A model generated the notes under the pieces. The model had not been told where the DNA came from and did not search any database. It was given only the letters and a program-made list of their open reading frames with translations. From assembly GCA_022225965.2 (NCBI GenBank), contig JAKJXP020000021.1:124001-188000 (forward strand): a DNA stretch of 64,000 nucleotides, read 5' to 3'. Each line of letters opens with the position of its first letter. The stretch's first letter is position 1. A program made the position numbers and the translations under genes. Below, in pieces: positions 36,889 through 48,742 of the stretch. The DNA comes from Diatrype stigma. Taxonomy: Eukaryota > Ascomycota > Sordariomycetes > Xylariales > Diatrypaceae.

Positions 36889-39631
36889 CTACGCGTATTC
36901 ATAAGGGACCCCGAACTTTCCATCGTAGCGTAGCGTGACACCACCACCACCGCGGTTGCTGCTACTACCCCTCCTAGCACGACCAGTAGAGAAGCTCGAA
37001 TTGAAGCCGGCGTACTCGCCAAGACTGGGCGGCAGGTCCGCGACGGCGGTGCCCCACGAGCTCTCATTGGCGCCGAGCGTGAGCACGAGCTCCTTGCCGT
37101 CGGTGAAGAAGCTGTGGTCGAGCCAGTTCTTCGTGTAGGGGGCGCCGTCGAGCGTGGCGCTCTGGATGAAGATGTCCTGGTAGTCCGGGTCGAAGTTGAC
37201 GGAGCGGACGCGCGCGGTCCGGCCCGTGACGGGGCTCGTGACGTTGACGTCCTCGAAGAACGGCGGCGTGATCAGGTAGACGTCCTGGCCCGGGTTCGGG
37301 AACAAGCCCATCATGGAGAAGGCCACGAACGAGCCCATGGCCCCGCTGTCGTCGTTGCCCGGCAGGCCGGCCGGCTCCGTCGAGAAGTACCGCGGAATAT
37401 AGAAGTGGGCGCGCTTCGCCGACAGCGCTGGCCGCCCCGCGTAGTGGTACTGGAACACCGTTAAGAACGACGGCTCGTTGCCGATGTACGTGATCTCCTG
37501 GTCGTGCAGGAAGTCGAGGCGTTTGATGAACTCGGCGGGCCCGCCGAGGAGGGTTGTCAGGTCCGCCTGGTTGTGCGGGACGAAGCTTTGACACCACCGA
37601 GATTAGCACTTTGTATAACTACCAGGTTAGTAGTCAAGTTGTACTTACTAGCTGTACTCCCATATGCTGCTTTCGAAGGTCTCCTTGGCTCCGATCGTCA
37701 GCGAACACTCGGTGCCCGATTGATCGATGTTGGCACACCAAAGGGGGTCTTGGAAACCCCAGGTTTGGTTCAGGTATCGCGGTTGGAAGAACCCCACGAA
37801 GCCGGTATCTGTGCCATTTGCAAAGCTAGAGATCTGGTCTTCCTTGAAGAGGTTCCTCCAGTTACCGCTGGATTCAATGTACTTCTCCACATCGTCTGTC
37901 TTGTTGAGGCCCTTAGCTATCTGAGAAATGACGAAATCGTCGTAACTGTACTCGAGCGTCCTGGAAATGGTTCGGGTGAAGGTGCCGAAGCCCTTGTAGT
38001 CGAAGTCCTGCACGGGAACGTAGCCAAGTCTCTTCCAACTATCCAGACCACCGCGTCCCATGCTGGACCAGTCGTACGGCTCGACCTCAGCGTCTTTCAC
38101 CACTGCTTCGTAACCTACTTCCCACTGTTCATATGCTTAGATGTCTGATATACCGAGGAATCTAGAGCGTACTTACGTCAATCCCGTCTGAAATCCCCTT
38201 CAAAAAGGCATCAGCCAAGACGATATCAGCATTGGAGCCACCCTGATGACATTAGTGGGGACAAATATTAAAAGGGGGTGGAACAGCCCGTACCTGGGTG
38301 TAACCCGGGGAAAAGGACATCCGACAGTCTGGTAGCCAACCGTCGTATTTGTACGTATCGATCAATGAGCGGACCATCTGGGAAACCGCAGCAGGGTCTA
38401 GGATGGTCAAGAATGGTATCTGAGATCGAAAGCTGTCCCACAGGCTACATAAGGGCCGAGTCAGCGCTACTGAACAACCAACTTTGAGCTCCCGCCTCCG
38501 TGTTGTGCCAGACCACCTAACCTACCAGTAGAACGAGTCAAAGTAGGGTTCGCCGTTATCCCATAACGGGTTCTCGCCCGTGTAGTTCTGCGGGTTCACC
38601 ATGGTCCGGTAGATGCCGGAGTAGAAGTTGGTCGCGAGCGAGGCGTCGACCCCGCCCCCGGTGGAGATCGAGATGGCGCCCAGCTTGGCCGCCCAGGCGT
38701 CCGAGGCCGCCTGCGCGACGGCGTCGAAATCGTAGTCGGGGATCTCGCGCTCGGCGCTCGCGCACGCCTGCGCGGCGCTGATGAAGCTGACGCCCACGCG
38801 GGCGAGCACGGGCGCGTCGGCGGACTCGAACCGGACGAAGCCGCCGGCCGGCAGCGGGTACCCGTTGATGCCCCGGGACACCGTCAGGTTCTTGACGTCG
38901 GTGCTGGCGCGGCTGTTAACGAAGACGCCGTTGTCGCGGATGGCCGGCCCGGAGAAGTCCGTGCAGAAGTAGGCGCTGTAGTACCCCTTGCTGAAGGATG
39001 AGCGGAAGCGCCCGCTGCCGGTGATCCGACCCGTCTCGGAATCCACTGCGACCGTCCCGTTGTCCTCTCGGGAGTCCTGCAGGTCGGAGAGATCTTGTAA
39101 GATAAGTGGGCGCGAGGCGTTTCCTTCGCCGTCAGTGGCGGGGAACGTGAAGCGGAAGAGAGCCGCGTGATGCGTCGTGGTCATCTCCGCTTCGACGCCG
39201 GTATTGAGAGTGATACCAAAATACCCGGGGCGCGCCTCGACGGATGTGTCGTTGAAAGACCCATGGTTCACCCTGGTCTTCTTGGGGAAGTCGCAACGGT
39301 CTATATCGTCGCCGGGACAGCTACTATATGGAAAAAGGGGGAAGTTTCCCAACGAAGGAGAGCCGCCGGTTCCAGAGTCATGGAGGACGGAAAAGCCCGT
39401 GATCGGGGACCCATCTAATGTGAACCCCCCTTGATTACTGCCGCTGTTGGTGTCGGCGACAGCCTTAGCTACCCCGTAGGGTACAGTCGCCCCAGCAAAG
39501 ATGTTGCCCCCATTCGAGCTCCCGATCAGCTGGTCGACATACTGGAGAGGGTCAATAGCTGTCACCGTTGAAATAGCGACCGTGCTTAGGAGGCCGCAAA
39601 ATAGCCGAGCAACAGATGAAGACGACATCAT
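36889..39631 (-). CDS. Secreted GH92 alpha-mannosidase (exo-acting)
   Basis: Enzyme of 831 residues in five minus-strand exons: 39631-38526, 38444-38294, 38242-38177, 38124-37649 and 37585-36889. The four GT-AG introns are 81, 51, 52 and 63 bases and all keep frame. GH92 enzymes are calcium-dependent exo-alpha-mannosidases trimming N-glycans and mannans. Diagnostic motifs are GTGGSPSLGNFPLFP (exon 1), MVNPQNYTGENPLW joined through intron 1 to CLWDSFRSQIPFLTIL, YFVPHNQADL across intron 4, and GNDDSGAMGS near residue 675, which carries the Asp pair assigned as catalytic base in characterised members. The start is the ATG at 39631 (a second ATG follows); the hydrophobic leader VARLFCGLLSTVAISTVTA is a signal peptide, so the product is exported. 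Length is typical. A TATA-like element lies about 75 bases upstream. Linkage specificity is not readable. Confidence 0.92.
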
Positions 39632-41273
39632 GACCGGCTCGCGCAGCAAAGGACTGCTGATACTAGGAGAGAACGGGTCGCCATTTATCTAACTTCCATA
39701 CCATGTATATATATCCATATGCGCTAATGACTGCAGCAGCGTGATTCCTATCCTAGGTATGAAGATGATGTGCCGTTGGGGCCCCATAGAAGAGGAGCAG
39801 ACCCCCTTGTATCCATGGATCCGTGGACGGGGGAGACATGTCTTAATCTCCTCCCCCGCGTGGTAGCGCTTCTCCTGACGGACCTTCCATTTCCAGGCGA
39901 CGCGGGGGCGCCGGCTTCCAAAACAGCTTACCGTGTAGGCTTAGTGCTCCAGGCGCTCCAGACGCGCAGTTTGATTAAGCTTCTCGATTCGATCGCATTG
40001 TGCAGGAGCGCACGATAAGAGCAACCTGGAATGCAGACACCAGCATGCGGGTTGGCTGTGACGTGACATGTGGGCAGGCGTTGGGTAGCGTAGCGTCGCA
40101 TCCCGCGAAGTCAGGGCACACCTGCGCGTGTCGGATTGTTTTCGCCGAGCGAGAACACGGGATCATAATCTCCTGCATCCCAATCACGACTCGAGATCAT
40201 ATTATCAGTCGATCCTCGCTCTATCTTGCAATCCTGGAATGCTGCTTCGCCCCGCGCGAATGGCCTGGGAGTAAGCCTCGATAAGCCACATACTATCCTG
40301 TCATTTAGAAAGTCCCGAAACACGTTATCCAGCAGCTCTATCGCGCAGTCGTCTTCGTTGCCCATTGCCGATAAACGTTAAACGCCAAGTAGTTCAAGTG
40401 AGAGTCGGCTCTGTTCCTGCATGTGATCGACGCTGCAGCTGCTGAAACAGGGTATTGCTATATGTAACTACAGCGTACAACCCCCCATAAAGTCCGTACG
40501 ACGAGCGACGAGCGTGACCCTATCCTGCCTATGTAGCTGCTTAGATAGGTCGTCTGGCATTGTGTATCCCAGCAGCCCAGGTGCCCAGGCTGGTCTAGCT
40601 CTGGGGTTCGCATTACGGTTCTCCTTTTCCGTGCTTCGTAGCACATGTGAAATAGGAGTGCTCGTACATGCATGTAGTATAACAGACATCATGCACGTGT
40701 ATCCCGTCTGTCTGGTATCAAGTAAAACAAGTAAAACTGTAACGGCCAACTCGCACGAGAGGTTTGATTAAGCATTTTAGGGGGTAAGTATTTAAGGAAG
40801 TGTAGGGAGCGTAGAGTTCTAGCAATGTCGAAAAGCTTAGCTTCGGGTATTGTCTGCCCTATAGGGCGGGGAATGTCAGGGTGCTAAGGCGCCTTATTAT
40901 TTAGTGGATAGGGCATATGGCTAGTGGACAAGACTGTATTGATAGTGACTCTGCTCTTGGCGTCACATGTCTCTTGCTCACCAAAACAGGGGTTTGTACC
41001 CGAATGTCTGGAGTCAAGTAGTAGTTGGTGGGAGGAGCGAGACTTTATAGACCGGAGGCAGAGGGCATACTGATATATCTTACATCATTACTCTCATTGA
41101 ACCGGACTCATGTGTTACGCGCAAGGTGTATACCAATGCTATCATTTCGTTTAGCCCCTGTATCAACAGAGTTGGCGTTCAATGCGGCGAATGATCTCCA
41201 ACTTGAAATTAACATGATAGCTCAACAGGTATGAGATAGATATGTTTAACTACGTAGCAAGGATACTATATGT
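39632..41273. other. Intergenic region between GH92 gene and GMC relic
   Basis: No gene recognised. The expected N-terminal FAD-binding half of the GMC oxidoreductase is not found here in any frame, so it has been lost rather than displaced by a long intron. Confidence 0.55.
39706..39714 (-). promoter_or_regulatory. Candidate TATA box of GH92 gene
   Basis: An alternating TATATATAT run lies about 75 bases upstream of the GH92 start codon on the minus strand. Assigned from position only. Confidence 0.4.
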
Positions 41274-42395
41274 TTGTTTCCTCATGAGAGTAATAATTCA
41301 ACTCCTGATGCCGCTATTGCCGAGGGTGTCCAAGTTACCACAAGCACTGGGGACACGAAAATCATCAAAGCTCGTAAGGAGGTTGTTCTTTCCGCCGGTG
41401 CCATCAACTCGCCAAGGTTACTAGAACTTTCTGGTATCGGCAATGCCGACTTGCTCCAAAAGTTAGGTGTCGATGTCGTAGTCGATAACCCTCAGGTGGG
41501 CAAGAACCTGCAGAACCACCCCCTTACCGGTGTGTCATTCGAAGTCCGGGATGATGTGGACACATTGGACCCATTCTTCCGGAGCGAGCCCGGCGCCGTA
41601 GCGGCAGAAATGGAGGCCTATGCCAAGGGAACTGGTTCTCTCGGCACTTCTAACATCATCTCCTCGGCACAGCTCCCATTCCCAGGAATTGCAACCAAAG
41701 AGGGCCAGCAGGAAGTCAACCAACTTTTGCGTAACCTGAATGCAGAGACCGACGCAGCCCGAAACCCACCGGCAAATCCGGCGTTCGTTGCTGCTCACGA
41801 GTCGTTCGTGCGGTCCGTGCTAACGTCCCCCACGGAAGCATCCGCAACCTACCTGATCGTACCAGCGTACAACCCGTTCGAGGGCTCCGACCCTGGGTTC
41901 CGCGCACCCGAAAACCACTTTACCGTTGTCGCGATGCTTGCGCACCCGCTCTCGCGCGGGTCCGTGCACATCACCAGCGCCGCCCCCGAGCATACCAGCA
42001 CTAGCCGGGGGTTGGCTATCGACCCGCAGTACTTCTCGCACCCCCTAGACGTCGAGGTGCTTGCCCGCCATGTTCGCTTCATCGAAGAGTCCATCGGCCG
42101 TGCGGGGCCGCTGGCGCGGTACTTCAAGCCGCGCGCCGCGCGGTTCGATTCCCAGGAGAAGGCGAAGGAGTACGTGCGCCGTACGGGCAAGGGGGCCTAT
42201 CACTTCACGGGTACCTGTTCGATGCTCCCGCGCGCTACGGGTGGCGTGGTGGATGAGAAGCTGCGCATTTACGGCGTTGCGAACTTGCGCGTGTGCGACG
42301 CGAGCATCATCCCTATCGAACCGCGCTCGAACATCCAGGCCGTGGTGTATGGCGTCGCGGAGATGGGTGCTAAGCTTATCAAGGAGACTTTGTAA
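41274..42395 (+). pseudogene. GMC oxidoreductase, 5'-truncated
   Basis: An open frame of 373 codons encodes only the C-terminal two thirds of a glucose-methanol-choline flavoenzyme, an FAD-dependent alcohol or sugar oxidase/dehydrogenase family of about 550-650 residues. Present are the second GMC signature GAINSPRLLELSGIG (about residues 64-78), the active-site region YHFTGTCSML with its His, and the terminal NIQAVVYGVAEMGA. Missing is the N-terminal Rossmann segment with GxGxxG and the first GMC signature, so FAD could not bind normally. Homology seems to begin near 41310; the first dozen residues look unrelated. The remaining frame has no stops or shifts, so the break may be recent, or an unusual short protein may still be made. 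It lies among other broken genes. Confidence 0.8.
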
Positions 42396-42886
42396 TATGT
42401 GGCGGGTCTTACAGTGAAATAGGCCTGGAAAGCAAGTTCCGAAGTGGCTTGATGAAACCACTAATATGTTGACACAACCTTCAATATTAGTTTTTACAAC
42501 TAGATGGCATGGTGGCGATATGGTTTTCTTGCTTCACGATCACCGCTTATGTGGACTTGCGCGGTTGTTAATAGACATGGTAGGAGATATCTGACATAAA
42601 TTCAGCAACTGGACACAAATACAAATCATGATGGATTAATCCCAAAAAGAGATGTTTATTACATGACCTGAGATGTCTGCAAGGGAGAAAATCAAGAAAC
42701 CACACACCTTTGTGTGTTGTTCTTCAATATCCTTTTACCACACGCCCTCTCGTCTCGTCTCCCCTCCCTCGCCAAATCAAACAATGAATAATGAACAATG
42801 ACATGCTCATCACTCAATGAAAGAAAGACACCCCCTCCTCACTCATTTTGTGGCCCCGTCACCCTCCCTCACCTACCTGGCCCACC
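42396..42886. other. Intergenic region
   Basis: Space between two converging reading frames; probably 3' UTRs. No other feature seen. Confidence 0.6.
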
Positions 42887-43501
42887 CTACTCAGCCCTGT
42901 GGACAGAGTAGTTCCCTCCAGTTTCCGGGTCGACGTAGTGGCGGATCCCCGCATCTGCATCGTACCCGGTCTGGACCCAGTGAGCAGGGACAGTCGTCAC
43001 CTCGGACTCGCTGGAAAGCAAGTCCTCGATCGACCGGAACCCCATGCCCTCAGCGCGCAGCTGGGCCACCCTCGCCTTGCGCTCCAGCTTCGCCAGCTTC
43101 TCCTCTCTCCTCTTCGCCCTCGCCGCCCGGATTGGGGCGGAGATGAAGCGGCCGACGCTGCGGCCGACGGCCTTCAGCGCCGCGCGGCGCTGGCGGCTGC
43201 CATTGCTCCCAGAGGAGGCCTCGCCCTCGGAGAGCTGAGCCTGGTCTTGATAAGCCGGGTGGTTGTCGCTCTCAGAGGAGGTACTCGCTGACGGCTCCTT
43301 GTAAGGTGGTGGTGAGCCGATTCGACGAGGAGCGGCAGGAGCCTGGTCTTGATGAGCCGGGGTGTTGTCGCTCCCAGAGGTACTCGCTGACGGCTCCTTG
43401 TAAGGTGGTGGTGAGCCGATTCGGCGAGGAGCGGCAAGAGCCTCCCCCTCCCTCCGTCCCGGAGAGTAAGCCTGATAGCGACGAGTGTTAGATGAAGCCA
43501 T
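42887..43501 (-). CDS. Hypothetical basic protein with duplicated PPPY repeat
   Basis: Protein of 204 residues; I do not recognise the family. The start is the ATG at 43501 in a good context (AATCATGGCT), although the frame is open further upstream. Residues 20-80 contain two near-identical repeats of about 30 residues built on APRRIGSPPPYKEPSAS, each holding PPPY, the core ligand of WW domains. A basic, probably helical segment follows (about 105-150: KAVGRSVGRFISAPIRAARAKRREEKLAKLERKA), then a conserved-looking tail VPAHWVQTGYDADAGIRHY with DPETGGNYSV. No signal peptide or membrane span. The DNA repeat units are at about 43235-43330 and 43331-43438. It might be a WW-domain partner or ubiquitin-ligase adaptor; that is inference from PPPY alone. 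Confidence 0.65.
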   Translation of the reverse strand: MASSNTRRYQAYSPGRREGEALAAPRRIGSPPPYKEPSASTSGSDNTPAHQDQAPAAPRRIGSPPPYKEPSASTSSESDNHPAYQDQAQLSEGEASSGSNGSRQRRAALKAVGRSVGRFISAPIRAARAKRREEKLAKLERKARVAQLRAEGMGFRSIEDLLSSESEVTTVPAHWVQTGYDADAGIRHYVDPETGGNYSVHRAE

Positions 43502-45118
43502 GATTTTTCTTCTTTCTCTTTGTTGATCTTTATCTTTGTCCCTGGTTTGTTTATCAATCTCTCGGTTTCTTTCTTGCTCGAGGGATTGTTTGCGGTCGCA
43601 ATGAGTGCGTTGTGGAGAGAAGATCGACAGGGATATCATGCCGTGGGCCCCTATTCTATATGCAAGTAGAATAGGGAGACTGTTCGGAAGTGGCTGTGCT
43701 AGTGAGAAAACTACACTCAACTTCTTAACCATACCTTCAGTTTTGATACATGAATATTGTTCTGTCCATGTGTTACTGTTTTTGAGCACACCAATGTTAG
43801 GCCGTTGGGAAACGTGCACCCGATCATGTCTACCGGGAAGGGCTTCATAAGGACCCCTCGTCTGCACAACGCTATGTTCACTATAGATGCCAAAACTACT
43901 TGGTACTATATGGGGGCGTCAAACATGAATAATTAAGTTACTGTTAAGTGCGCCGGGCGACGGGGTCGCCGAAATGGACCCGACACTGGGCTTTTTCTAG
44001 GCTGTCAAAGTCATAGAACATCGTAGCATCTGCGTATGGCTGCCAATTGGTGATCTATCTATGACTCCTCTGTGCGTACATGTCCATGAGATGTATAATC
44101 TAACAAGGCTCGCCGATAACACAGCTGTGCTACTGCTACAGCCATATGTACCATAGCACCTGTTAATATACATCGCATAATAGCAAAGAAGAACAATGAG
44201 AAGGGAAAGGAAAGCCTTGTGGCAGGATTCCCATCATGATACCCGGGGCTCTTGCGAGTAATCGAAATGTTTCGATCTGGTCGGGGCGCCGAAGCCGCCC
44301 CTCCACTAGATCATACCAAACATTGGATGTGCTTTGTTTGTGGCAGAACGTCTCCATACATTCATTCCCTCAGCCTAGTGGACAAATAATTTGGAAAAAT
44401 GACAAATGTGTACGACTTATAAGTCGAATTTGCTTGAATTGAGGATGCGAACAAGATACTAATAGATATAAAAGTACTTAAAGGGTACGTGAGTACTGAT
44501 ATAAACAGGGGTAGGCTTTAGAGCCATTCAGGGGAAGGGATGTGTCGCGATACAGGGGCTAGATAGGAGAGCTTGGATTATATAATACAGGGGTTGGCAC
44601 CTAGCGGCTTGGCGTATGATATATATATATATATATAATCTTCCCGCTCCTTAACTAGATTAAAGATCGACTCTTTCCTTCTGTATGACAGTACACCTGT
44701 TTCCGAATCATGCTGTTTTCGATTGCACGAATGTAATAGGATGCATTCGTGGTTCCAACCATACATTGTACTGACGTAACCTTAGAGAAATGCTATTGCC
44801 TGGGAAGATGGAACACACTCCGATATACCTAGGTACCCAAGATGTTGCAACTATATGTTTCGAGTGAAACAAGGATAAAGGTGGGCAGAATTGAGCACGT
44901 CGTTTTGGTATCAAGTTCAAGACTACCTGACATCACACGACCGCATGTTATTGCGTCAAATACAACCACAGCTATTCGAATTTTGGGAGAGCACCTGAAG
45001 GAAGAGCGGCGGGTTTTCAATGAAAATGCTTTGTTGCAGGGATTGACGTCCCTTCAGGTAAACAGAAATCGACCCACAGAAGACAGATCTTCAGCATCGC
45101 CAGCAGATTATCCCCCCA
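43502..45118. other. Intergenic region
   Basis: No gene recognised. It holds an (AT)n run at about 44618-44637. The N-terminal bZIP part expected before a DUF3425 domain is not visible in any frame. Confidence 0.55.
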
Positions 45119-45668
45119 ATGATCCCATATGTAACCAATGGCATGCGGCTTCATGGTGTACCGCCTCTGTTCATGTTTCCACTATCCCCGGATCATCAGC
45201 CCCTCGTTCTAGCCCACTATAACGTCCTCCGAGCTACGCTCACCAACTTTTCTCTCTTATCCCTCCTAGACCGCCTACCGGAGGAATGCGGCGCGGCCTT
45301 CAACATGAAAGACATCACGCCTCCGCCGGAAATCGTACCCCCCGCATTTACACCTACGCCGACCCAGAAAAGTATATGGCATGACCCTTGGATAGATATC
45401 ATTCCATGGGCTATCATGCGCCACAAGTTGATCCTCCACGCGGATTACTACCTACGACGAGGATGATTATGCAACGATATGGTTGGGGCCTCTACGAAGG
45501 CATTGATGACACGCAAGCCAAGATATAGCTTATCTGGGGCGACCCGTCGTCTGAAAGTACCTGGGAAGCCACCGAGGGCCTTGTGGAGAAATGGGACTTT
45601 TTGCCAAAAGGATGCCATACATTACTCGCCGCCACGAATCACTGCAGAGAAGATAGGGGTAAAGATCG
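45119..45668 (+). pseudogene. DUF3425-domain protein relic (bZIP-type regulator remnant), frameshifted
   Basis: The first part, in one frame from 45119 to about 45465, reads as the DUF3425 body: IPYVTNGMRLHGVPP, PDHQPLVLAHYNVLRATLTNFSLL and the hallmark TPTQKSIWHDPWIDIIPW. The ending is found in another frame from about 45499 to 45665: LIWGDPSSESTWEATEGLVEKW and KGCHTLLAATN, preceded by an in-frame TAG. Joining them needs at least one indel in the 45460-45500 region and loss of the stop, and no GT-AG intron explains both. In intact relatives this domain follows an N-terminal bZIP region, which is absent. The locus is therefore a decayed gene. Confidence 0.75.
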
Positions 45669-45802
45669 GCTTGTTGTAGAAATATGATGGTTTCGCTCAT
45701 CTTATCGTATGAGGTTCATAGATTATTATGACTTCATTATCATTTCTAGACTGTTGATTAAATCAAACATATATCTGAGAGTACGGGTGCATTACGTACG
45801 TA

Positions 45803-47819
45803 TTAACGATCTCTGGGGCTAGGTAAAGGCAAATTACCCAATTTTACGTCGACCATCTCAGTCTCGTGGCAGTCGCATGCAGGCGATGCCCAGTTCAAAC
45901 GACCAACGATGTCGCCGTCCTTCATGAGGAGGCCAACGCCGTCCGGACGGGTGCAGTGATAACCCAAGCCCGGGATCCGGTACGCGACGGAGTTGAATAT
46001 CTCCGTATCCCGCTGGAACAAGGCGGCCCGGAAGATGAACGTCCTATTGCAACGCCGACAGCTTGCCCCGACCAGCACGCCTGCGTGGCAGCCGTGAATG
46101 GTGCCGCCGTGTGCGTACATGTTCTCCAGCGGCGCCTCGAGATTCAGAATCTCGGTGATGTTGTCCCCCTCCTCCTGCCGCTCTGGCTTCCATGGCTGGT
46201 CTGCGGCGGAGTCGTACCACCTCTCCAGGATATTCTGGAGAGCGTCTCGTCGTTTCGGATCCGACAGCAGCTTCGAGGTCTCCTCGTCACTTTGGTTGTA
46301 CAGCCTCGTGCATACTGTCTTGACGAAGTCGTCCACCACGGGGCCGGTGAAGTGAAGGACCGCTTGTATGATGAGGACGAAAGTCGTGTCTGCGTCAAGC
46401 TTGGGGGCCTTCCAGACGAAGTTGACGGGGCCGATCCTCTCGAGTTTTAGTGTTGTGACACCGGGTCGAAAGACGGATTCCTTATGATAGAGCGGCGAGC
46501 CTGTCCTGTGTCCTAAACCGAATGTCAAGATGTCGTTGTATCCATGCTTTTGGATGATGACTGGGTCTAGTCGGCGGTCTCCATGTTCCAGGACGGGAGT
46601 CATCAACAGTGGACTGTAGTCTCCGGCTTTCAAGCATGCACTTGCGATCTGCAACATTCCTTTTTGCGGATCATCTTCTAATGGCCCTGTCAGATCTGCG
46701 TTGACGATACCGAGTAAGGCGTGGAAGAAGTCTCGGCTGGATTTACAGCCCCGCTTGGAAAGCAAAGCAAAAGCAATGCCGAAGTCTACCTTCTTTAATT
46801 CTCGGGCTGTTTGGAGAGGGCCTACATAGAAGTGAGTTAGCACCTCCTAGTGTCTCGGGATGCAGAAGTGAAGCTCCTGTGCCATGTGTAGGAAAATGGT
46901 TGAAATTACCCCTGGAAGGCAAGTTGTTATTCGGGAGGGGGAAGGGGGAAGGGAGCAAGGGAACAGTGGTAACTTGAAGGACTATCTTAAAGGCGTGCTT
47001 ACCTAAACTCCAAGGAACCAAATTGTCTCCTAAGTCTGCCATGGCCTCCACCGTATGAACGCTTCCCGCCCGTTCAACTTCTTGGTCCCATAACCTCAGC
47101 AGTTCACCAAGGAAAACATCTTCGACACCCTCCACTATATGGCCATCTCTGTTCATCACCCGGACTGTCCGACTGCGGATATATTCCATAGATGTCCAGA
47201 CTCTCTTGAACCACTTGGCATTGCAAATGCCAGTGATACCAGCTACCAGCCGTTCCGGATCGCCTTTGGAACGAAGATCATCCACCATCTGCTCGCCCAC
47301 ATCATCCATGTGCACGAGGGTGAAATGAGCGCTGTAGAAGATGTGGGGAATGGCCATGAGAATGCTGGATTTCAGCCCATATTCCCATTGGGGCACGCTG
47401 ATGTAATCGTGCCAAACCTCTATGTCGCCTTCCAGGCTCTCCACCAGCCCATGGTTTATGCGGCCGATCAGCTTGAGAATGTGATCCCGGGCTTCCTCCT
47501 TGTGTGGGGAGGATCTTCCGTGTTCGTGGACTTCCGATACAGTGAGATCCCAGACGTGAGAGATCGCAAGGTATCGCAGCCCCGACAGACATCGCAGATG
47601 TCTATCGACTATGACGATGTCTTCCGTTGGTAGTTTGATGACCCTCGAAGGTATTTGCGAGGCAGTATCGGGTCCTGGTTTCCGCAGTCGAAACGTGCGA
47701 ATTAGCGCCTCCGTCTCGAAGCCTCGTCCGCATACACGGCACTTCAACGCTTCGGGACTCTTTTCGCACCAGAGCTCTTCTAGTTCTGGTATTGCACTCG
47801 AATCGAAAGCATCGCCCAT
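45803..47819 (-). CDS. HET-domain (heterokaryon incompatibility-like) protein
   Basis: Protein of 611 residues in two minus-strand exons, 47819-47003 and 46821-45803. The 181-base intron (GTAAGC...TGTAG) restores frame as WSL/GPLQTARELKKV. The N-terminal part has the HET-type blocks: LRYLAISHVWDL (about 125), VWHDYISVPQWEYGLKSSI (about 175) and IFYSAHFTLVHMDDV, with IDAICINQ of classical HET replaced by HDYISVPQ, so it is a diverged member. HET proteins act in non-self recognition and can trigger cell death after hyphal fusion. A C-terminal half of about 340 residues has a Cys-rich end (GASCRRCNRTF; ACDCHETEM) of unknown role. No NACHT or repeat domain is present. It lies beside decayed genes, a common setting for HET genes. 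Confidence 0.82.
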
Positions 47820-48742
47820 TGCCGCTCCGTCAACCAGTAGCGTCCCAATTTCTAGCTTTCGGTGTACTATAGTGCCACTATAGCTCCGTAGTGTTATTTC
47901 GGGACGAAAATCCAGCGAAATGTGACAAAGCTAGATGTTTAGGGTACTCCAAGTATCCAGCTTTCCTAAGATAGAGAAGGGGAAGATTCTCTCCAATGGC
48001 GAGAACTTCTGAAGTCGGTCTGCAAGAACCCACTGGCACTGAGTACGAAGGTAACGAATGAAGTTATAGATTACTCACTCCGTTTGATGTCAGCCTGGTC
48101 TTTAAGCCTTGTTTGCATATATATTGCCAAGCGGAGTGCGTGAGTGAGTCGAGTGAGCGCTGTTTTAAAGACCGAAACTGGCTTCCTGAAGTCTAGTTCC
48201 TGACGGCATCATAGCGAGTCATAGAATGCCCCCCATGAGCATCGCCAGATGGCAGTGTACCGGCTGCTCACGTCGCGTGGACACCGCGCCGTGGGCGATG
48301 CAGGCGGCGTGGCCGCGTGGGCGCCTTGCCCGAATGGGGATTTACAGCAAAAACATTACTGCATGTGGTGCTGGTGCAGTGCAAAGGTGGAACCGGAACA
48401 ACTCACAGATAGGAGAACGTGCACGGCAGCCCATCATTAACGTTCCCGTCATAACGGCCAAGTAGATCGGGCACAGTGCGTCCAATGTGTTGGTGTCTTG
48501 CCTATGTCGAAGCGGATCGAGCTTGCAGTCACAAGGGTCCACCGTCCCCGTGTTTGGTAAAATATTAATGGGACTGCCTGGCCACCAGCCTCCCATGAAT
48601 ACGAAGCCGCTTTACATAAGCATGATCATCATTGCTTCTTCATTGCACGCATTGGTGCACGAGGCGCGTTGGTGCATGAGGCGCTTCAATAACCAAAGTC
48701 CGCTCATCGTCACTATTGCTATCACTACCACCATCGCCATCC
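47820..48742. other. Intergenic region with small Cys-motif frames
   Basis: No confident gene. At 48226-48440 two overlapping plus-strand frames carry WQCTGCSRR and, in the other frame, HYCMWCWCS; see findings. Nothing else recognised. Confidence 0.5.

Noticed and set aside
41025..41234. Open frame just before the GMC relic as a possible missing first exon
   Set aside because: It lacks the GxGxxG FAD-binding motif and any GMC similarity, though a GTATGA donor-like site follows it.
42887..43867. Extended 326-codon reading of the PPPY-repeat protein
   Set aside because: The upstream 122 codons are not protein-like and precede a pyrimidine-rich leader; the ATG at 43501 has the better context.
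48030..48055. TACGAAGGTA, matching the first bases of the MITE ends
   Set aside because: Only ten bases agree, and there is no paired inverted copy within several hundred bases.
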